Positions 58,901 through 64,000 of a stretch of DNA of 64,000 nt are shown piece after piece. A program made the position numbers and the translations under genes. Location: contig JAKCPI010015130.1 of assembly GCA_023213315.1 (NCBI GenBank), positions 1 to 64,000 on the forward strand, read 5' to 3'. The notes under the pieces are model-generated. The model was not told where the DNA came from and made no database searches. It saw nothing but the letters and a program-made list of their open reading frames with translations. Position 1 is the stretch's first letter. Every line of letters starts with the position of its first letter. The stretch is from Euborellia annulipes. Taxonomy: Eukaryota > Arthropoda > Insecta > Dermaptera > Anisolabididae.

Positions 58901-61417
58901 AAGTATTTTTTTTATAAAAAACAAAACATGACAAAAAACTTACGATAAATTGTTAATGTTGTTTAGATTGATACATATAGGTCATACAAAATTGCAAACT
59001 CAAATCTGCATATACCGTTAAATGTATGTTTAATTGTCTATGAGAATCGTAGTAGGTGCCTGGGCTTAATTTATTGTTGAATGGGCCCGAAACATCAGCA
59101 CTGACCAAGAGTAAAAGACTGAATTTTTTACAAATGCACAGTATTAATAAATATATAAATATTTCAATACTAATAATATTAAATAAAAATACTTGTAAAG
59201 ATTAATTGTAATTTTACCTAGCTAACATCAAATAAATTGTTCGATGACCGTAGGTCCTGAAGATGGGAGCGACGAGTTCCCGAAACGTCGACGATATTTA
59301 AATAAAGTTTTTGTTCTTTGCTGACTGCCTTCATCTACCTGTTCCTGTTAGTTGAGCATTTATAATAAAAAAAAGTTGTTTCATTTATTATCTATCCACT
59401 GGTTAAAATAATTAATCAGTTAAAACATCTTGGTATTTGTAATTAAGATTTTTTTATTCTCATATTTTAGACTTTGGGTTTTTTAATGAAAAAGTTAGCA
59501 AAATTTTGTGATATTGCTGACGCTTCAAAAGGAAGTTTAAGTTCTTATGCCTATATATTAATGGTTATATATTTTTTACAACAAGTAAATCCTCCAGTCC
59601 TTCCTGTGCTACAAGAGGTATTTCTAATATAAAATCTACTATTATAATTATTTTGTATATTTTTCTTTTTTTCTTTTCTTTTTACTTAGATATATGTAAA
59701 TGAAAATGATAAAAATGAGAATTCTCATGAAATTGATGGCTATAATACCTATTTTTTTGATGATATAAAAAATCTTGAAAAAGTATGGCCAGAATACAAG
59801 AATAATACGACGCCCGTTGGAGAACTTTGGGTTCAATTTTTAAGATTTTACACAGAGGAATTTGATTTTAAAAACACCGTAATATCTATTAGACAACATG
59901 CTATTTTGACACGTTTTGAAAAACTTTGGATGCCCCGTTCTATGGCTATAGAAGATCCTTTTAATCTTTCTCATAATCTTGGCGCAAGAATATCATGGAA
60001 AAGTACGTTAATATGCTATTTTATTATTGCCTATATTATATACCTAGGTATTAAAAATTTATTTTGAATAACAAACTGATTCTTTCATGTGTAGTTATCT
60101 AATTAGATTGATTAACAAAAAGATTCCTTTGTAAAATTTTATACTTTACTTATTATAAATTAAATTTAAGTAAAAAAATTTACTGAATTTTGTAATTTGT
60201 ATTTTTAGTGAACCTTTTCATTTTAAAAGTTTTAAGAAATGCGAGATTACATTTTGGGACATCGGTATCATTTATAGACAAACCTCTAGAAGTAAGTAAA
60301 TAATAATTTATTTTTTTTTTATTAGTCAGAAAAAAATTCATTTTAATAAATAAGATATTCTAGATCTAATATATACATATATATAGATCAAAATATTTGT
60401 CTAATATATAAGGTGTGACCTGTGGCACCGAGGTAATGTATTAGCTGCTGGTGCTAGAGGTCGAGGGTTCGCATCTCATCTCAGACTAAAAAAATTTGTT
60501 ACAATTGACTTGGGACTTGGTCTAAATCTAAATCTCCACTATTACTTCCTAATCCCACACTTTTGAAAATGACTACGAAACCAGTAAAACTCAACAACCA
60601 AAGAGAAAATTTATCTTCATAAACACACATCCAGAACATGATTATATGTTACGCCGAATATGCGAAATTGCCTATTTCATGAAATAGGCAATTTCGTCAA
60701 TTCGGTGTTATATATATAACTTTCTAGCGAATTTAGAACCAGTTTAGTAGATTTTATATTAACTAGAGCTTATAGAATATAAATAATTCTTAATCTCTAC
60801 ATTTATATTTTCAGGAGTATTTTTTCGATTTATCGAAATTGGTAACAACAAACTTCCCAAATGAAAGATGTTGTTTAATTTGTAAACAATCAACTCATAT
60901 AAGAAAAGACTGTCCTCAAAGGAGACATGGCGATAGAAACAATCGACAATCTGCAAATCCCAATCACCGTCAACAAAATCCCAATCTAGCTGAACATTCA
61001 CCGATATCACAACAGCAACATGTGCAGGTTCCACTTCAGCAGATCCCACATCCCATTCATTTTGAACGAAATCATCAACAACAACAACACTGGAGGCAAT
61101 TTCCTCCCCTAGGACATTACGTGACTTCTGAAATGCCTCCAATGCCAGGGCCACCGGCGTTTATGCAACAAGCTAATATGAACCGAAATTATGAAGGACC
61201 ACCGACAATACGTCACTGGCCACTTGAAAAATTAGAGAATCGTGAAGCAACGATACAACGTTGCAAGGAACTGATGTCTCAACTGCCACGACAAACATAT
61301 TATAACAACAATATAAGAAATCCTCAACAATTCAAACCAACTATTTCTCTACCCCTTCAAGATGCTAGACGTCCAAGAATTGAAAAACGAGTTGTTGATT
61401 CACATCTTTTCCAATAA
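49902..61417 (+). CDS. TUT4/TUT7-like (ZCCHC11/ZCCHC6): Terminal uridylyltransferase of the TUT4/TUT7 family
   Basis: It adds uridines to the 3' ends of RNAs such as pre-let-7 and deadenylated mRNA in the cytoplasm. Sixteen coding exons give about 1178 residues: 49902-50219, 50507-50623, 51318-51533, 51698-51875, 52403-52550, 52624-52810, 53766-53931, 54020-54190, 54254-54597, 54661-54805, 56605-56780, 58441-58665, 59471-59617, 59690-60002, 60209-60291 and 60815-61417. Domains in order: a C2H2 finger (C118, C121, H134, H140); an inactive first nucleotidyltransferase (GSS at 284-286, SNVNLDL in place of the acidic DxD); a CCHC knuckle (621-634); the active second nucleotidyltransferase (GSS 700-702, D712 and D714, D771) with its AIEDPF-NLSHNLG region; a second CCHC (998-1011); and a Gln/Pro-rich tail. 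The start exon follows an acceptor at 49893, so the leader is spliced. The 5' edge of exon 3 is the least certain boundary. It is shorter than human TUT4 and TUT7. Confidence 0.94.
50745..51290. repeat. Degenerate inverted or repeated element in uridylyltransferase intron 2
   Basis: The block GTTAACTTCGCTGTTAAAAC and a variant GTTAACGTCGCTGTTAAAAC recur about 200 bp apart with TTAGAGA next to each. Related AGCGTTAAC motifs lie at the left end. It is probably a decayed DNA element; boundaries are approximate. Confidence 0.45.
53102..53600. mobile_element. hAT element in uridylyltransferase intron 6
   Basis: The ends CATTGCTTCTTAAA and TTTAAGAAGCACTG are flanked by GTCTAAAC and GTCTAAAT, identical at seven of eight positions. 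It is 499 bp with no transposase frame. Confidence 0.78.
54872..55224. mobile_element. hAT MITE in uridylyltransferase intron 10
   Basis: The ends TAGGGTCCGACCGAA and TTCGGTCGATTCCTA are flanked by exact GTTATAAT (54864-54871 and 55225-55232). The motif GGCCGAAACCGAA recurs near both ends, giving strongly repeated subterminal regions. Confidence 0.85.
55334..56447. mobile_element. Inverted pair of mariner 5' ends with later insertions
   Basis: Terminal inverted repeats GTTGTTCGGAAAGTAATT and complement. The left half (frame 55470-55620) encodes the mariner transposase N-terminus with QHFQHILLFYYRKVKNALQA and FYGEDRMPVPK. The right half on the minus strand (56041-56283) shows the second helix-turn-helix motif LNLSNSTVHDHLKRLGL. 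Both are frame-broken and lack the catalytic core. Two repeat pieces have inserted between them: part of the 82-bp family (about 55670-55835) and a reversed MITE (55848-56075). Confidence 0.8.
55848..56075 (-). mobile_element. Partial hAT MITE of the CAGTGGCGTCATTT family
   Basis: It starts with CAGTGGCGTCATTTCAAC and a G-tract, and matches 47524-47796 in reverse (TTTGGTCAAAAGGTATTT). The far end lacks the terminal repeat. It lies inside the mariner pair. Confidence 0.65.
58013..58337. mobile_element. Palindromic hAT MITE in uridylyltransferase intron 11
   Basis: The ends CAGGGGCGTATATA and TATATACGCCCCTG are flanked by exact ACTACTGT (58005-58012 and 58338-58345). Its two halves are almost perfect inverted copies around a TA-rich centre near 58190-58205. 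The frame that crosses it is an artefact of the palindrome. Confidence 0.92.
58743..59354. repeat. Hairpin element with intact hammerhead-like core on both arms
   Basis: Arms of about 170 bp start CAACAGGAACAGGTAGATG, followed by AAGGCAGCC. Both 59257-59289 (plus) and 58805-58837 (minus) read CTGAAGA, a 4-bp stem GGGA/TCCC with loop, then GAAACGTC. The inner arms with ATTGTTCGATGACCGTAGG are also near-identical. It lies in uridylyltransferase intron 12. Confidence 0.78.
60415..60490 (+). repeat. tRNA-derived SINE fragment
   Basis: A weak A box (GTGGCACCGAGGTAATG) and a clear B-box-like GGTTCGCATCT are in order, in intron 15 of the uridylyltransferase gene. No full cloverleaf. Confidence 0.5.
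60650..60712. repeat. Short palindrome of the GCCGAATTGACGAAATTGCC family
   Basis: GTTACGCCGAATATGCG, then AAATTGCCTATTTC, meets its complement ending TTCGGTGTTA. It is the minimal form of the element ends seen at 23541-24509. Confidence 0.65.
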
Positions 61418-62699
61418 AAAAAGTGAGTTATTCATTTTTATATAAATACACAGGGCTGTGGGTCAATTTCATTTTCTTTTAAACACTCAAACTCATTTAT
61501 ATTTTGATACCTGGTACAGAGAGGCAATACATAAAAGTTTATATAGTTTGAGTGTTAATTAGAAAATGCGAAGAAATCAAATTGTTTCTTCTTACTTTTG
61601 ACTAGGACTTTTAAATTTGTTACCGACTTCGATGCCACTTAAACTTAGGTCTACAGCCCTGCAACAACCAAACAGACGCTTCATTATATACTTTCGATAG
61701 TGAATTTCATATTTTTTTTATTTTAATTAAATTATTTTAACAAACGAGCAACTTTTTGTAAATATTTACAATTAATTTTTTTAAGTTAAATTTTTTATAA
61801 TACCGGTATATAAAATTTTATGTTCATTTAAATTTATACAGCATTATTGTATTATATATATAATATTTTTTTTTTTTTTTCTACTCTCAAATTAATTTAT
61901 TAATAATGCAATGATTTTAATTTTTATGGAAATATGACATCAAAAAATAAATATTCATATTTTTTTATTTAAAGTTTTTATAAGTTTAATTTTTGAAATT
62001 TAAAAAAAAAAAAAAATAATTCATTTTATTAAAATTTGTAAATATTTACAAAATAGTTTTATCCATTTATCAACATTTATATAGATGCATGGATTTAGAG
62101 CTATATATTATAGTATATTATTTCTATAAAATTAGAAAATTAAAAAAAAAAAAAAAAAAAAAATTTATTGGGGGTCTAGCAATTTTATATCACTTAGTGA
62201 AAAATTTTAAAATTAAATTTGCCTTTTTTTTATAAAAGGTATGTATATTGGGTTTTATTATTTTTTAAATCGAATAATTATTTGTTTTTAAAGTTTTTAA
62301 ACTTCTATATATAAATATATTTATTAATAAAGCAATTATTTTAAAAATATTATCATAAAATTATGCATTTTACTCGTTTTGTTTTTGTTTTTACTTTATC
62401 ACAAAATATTTTTTGATTATATCAAATTTTAAATAGATTTTACTTGTTTTATTACAAAATAATTTTATAAAATAATCCCATTTTTTTTTTTTTTAATATA
62501 GTTTCAATTTTTTTAATTAGGGTTGGGAAGGGTTACGGCACATTCACGAATTATTGCATGTTATTATCACATATATATATTTTATGTTGCCTTATGAACT
62601 TTAAAAACCTCAGAAGCTCTAATTAATAGTGCAAATAAGTAAAAATACCTTTTAATTTTATTCCAAGGACCGTCGACCAAAAATAAATAATTTTGTGCA
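61418..62699. other. Downstream region of the uridylyltransferase gene
   Basis: AT-rich sequence with several AATAAA hexamers (for example about 61415 and 61945) and long A and T runs. It probably includes the 3' untranslated region. No further gene is recognised. Confidence 0.4.
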
Positions 62700-62950
62700 T
62701 TATCCGTTTATTTGTAGATATTTGGATCTATGAGATTAAATCATCCTCAGTGCAATCAATAGATGTTTTGCAAATCGATAATTTTTTCCATCCAATATGA
62801 CAAAGTAGCATTCCATGAATGCTTTTTGTCTTTTTCTTTTTTTGGAATGCTCAGCTACTTTTGAGAAATTGACGATTTGCAAAACTTCTGTTGATTGTAC
62901 TGAGGATGATTCCATCTCACTGCGATCGAAATATCTACAAATAAACAAAT
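62700..62950. repeat. Hairpin element with variant hammerhead-like motif
   Basis: The arms GTTTATTTGTAGATATTTGG and GATTTGCAAAAC-type blocks are inverted at the two ends. Plus-strand 62900-62935 reads CTGAGGA, GAT/ATC stem, GAAATATC. The other arm has CAAA for GAAA. The minus-strand frame at 62736-63026 overlaps the palindrome and is not a gene. Confidence 0.6.
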
Positions 62951-64000
62951 ACACAAAAGTATTTATTTTTTCCTTAGAATAAAATTGATTTTCCTTACGG
63001 CCATGTACAAACAACAAAAATACCATTTATATTTTAAATGAGATGGGTCTTCTTCTTGTGTGAAGCACTTCAAATAAAAAAAACCTGATATATGACAGGT
63101 TCTCAGCATGACCCTTCATCATTCTCATTTTTTACCGATTCCCTATGTTTACATGTCAGAAATTTCTATATTGAGAACCACCTTTTAAAATAATATTTTA
63201 AAAATAGATATATATTTTCTTTGGCTGGTGATTGTATATATTATACTATTAAAAATAATTTCTTGATTTGTGAATATATTTTTCTTGTCCTCAATATGGT
63301 CAACAAAAATATATTCACAAAATGTTTTAAAAAAATATTTTATTCATTAGGCTGATTATTTAATTATGAAAGTTCAAATTTTATATCTAAATATATTTTA
63401 ACCAACTGACCATTTTCCCTCCAGTAGAAAAAAAAACTCAGTTCTGAGTCTTTTTCTATAAATAAATGTATCATAATCTTTAGATATACATTCAAAGTGA
63501 AAAAAAAAACATTTTATGATAATATTTATAAAATAATTCTAATATTTTTTTATTTTAGAGGAATATATTTAATTAATTTTTTCTTCTATGCTATCTATAT
63601 ACTTTTCTAAATGTCCACTATATATATAATGAATCGAATTATGCATTTTTAAAATTTATATATGAAGTGATTGATATCCACTTTGAAAAGAGTATGTACG
63701 GATAATTAATTATTCTATAAAGAGAGATCGTAATCATTATACTTTATAAAACATACTTATTTTACAGATATTATTATGGCTTTAAATACTATGCGTATAA
63801 AAAATAATTAAAACTCAACTCAAACTTTTGTTTCATATTATTTAATAATTAAGAATTTAGGTTACAAAAAAATTTAAAAATGATAATATTTCCTAGTATT
63901 TAAAAATTTATGATTTTGGTTTTCATATATATCTTTTGATTATCTATTAAGAAGAAACATAAGCAATGTTGGTTTACTTATTTTTAATACACAAAAATAT
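62951..64000. other. AT-rich terminal stretch
   Basis: No recognisable gene, RNA or mobile element in the last kilobase of the window. Confidence 0.45.

Noticed and set aside
62736..63026. Minus-strand frame of 96 codons
   Set aside because: It reads across the inverted repeat 62700-62950; no splice context or family similarity.

Overview
This is an AT-rich animal nuclear window. Its genes have many short exons with GT-AG introns, its introns are packed with repeats, and its proteins belong to conserved animal families. As far as memory allows, the exon-by-exon readings of eIF3m and FIG4 look closest to arthropods. A copepod such as a sea louse would fit the base composition and repeat load, but that is an inference.

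Five genes are supported by spliced, in-frame exons. Ubiquitin-ribosomal protein L40 (minus, 16506-18662) lies head to head with eIF3 subunit M (plus, 19468-23160). The phosphoinositide 5-phosphatase FIG4/SAC3 (minus, 26845-39887) has 15 exons and a full-length 880-residue product. A small C2H2 zinc-finger gene (minus, 44112-46746) has three exons. A TUT4/TUT7-type terminal uridylyltransferase (plus, 49902-61417) has 16 coding exons and about 1178 residues. They serve translation, endolysosomal lipid turnover, probable transcription control and RNA uridylation; nothing suggests that they act together.

The first 16 kb holds no recognisable gene. It is filled with transposon debris: a 2.8 kb hAT-like element (2612-5421), a pogo-like MITE (6143-6388), an inverted mariner pair (10578-11290), an 82-bp tandem repeat (13330-13632) and smaller pieces. 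A GC-richer island at 8430-8870 may be a promoter. The gene introns carry many short hAT-type MITEs. Several have exact 8-bp target-site duplications, and some are nested inside one another.

The most unusual observations are two. First, the ubiquitin fused to L40 differs from canonical animal ubiquitin at 16 of 76 positions and lacks Lys29. Second, a family of long hairpin elements mostly ends in GCAGCCA/TGGCTGC and carries a motif that fits the hammerhead ribozyme core (CTGANGA, stem II, GAAA), followed by a self-complementary 4-mer ending in U and then an allowed cleavage base.
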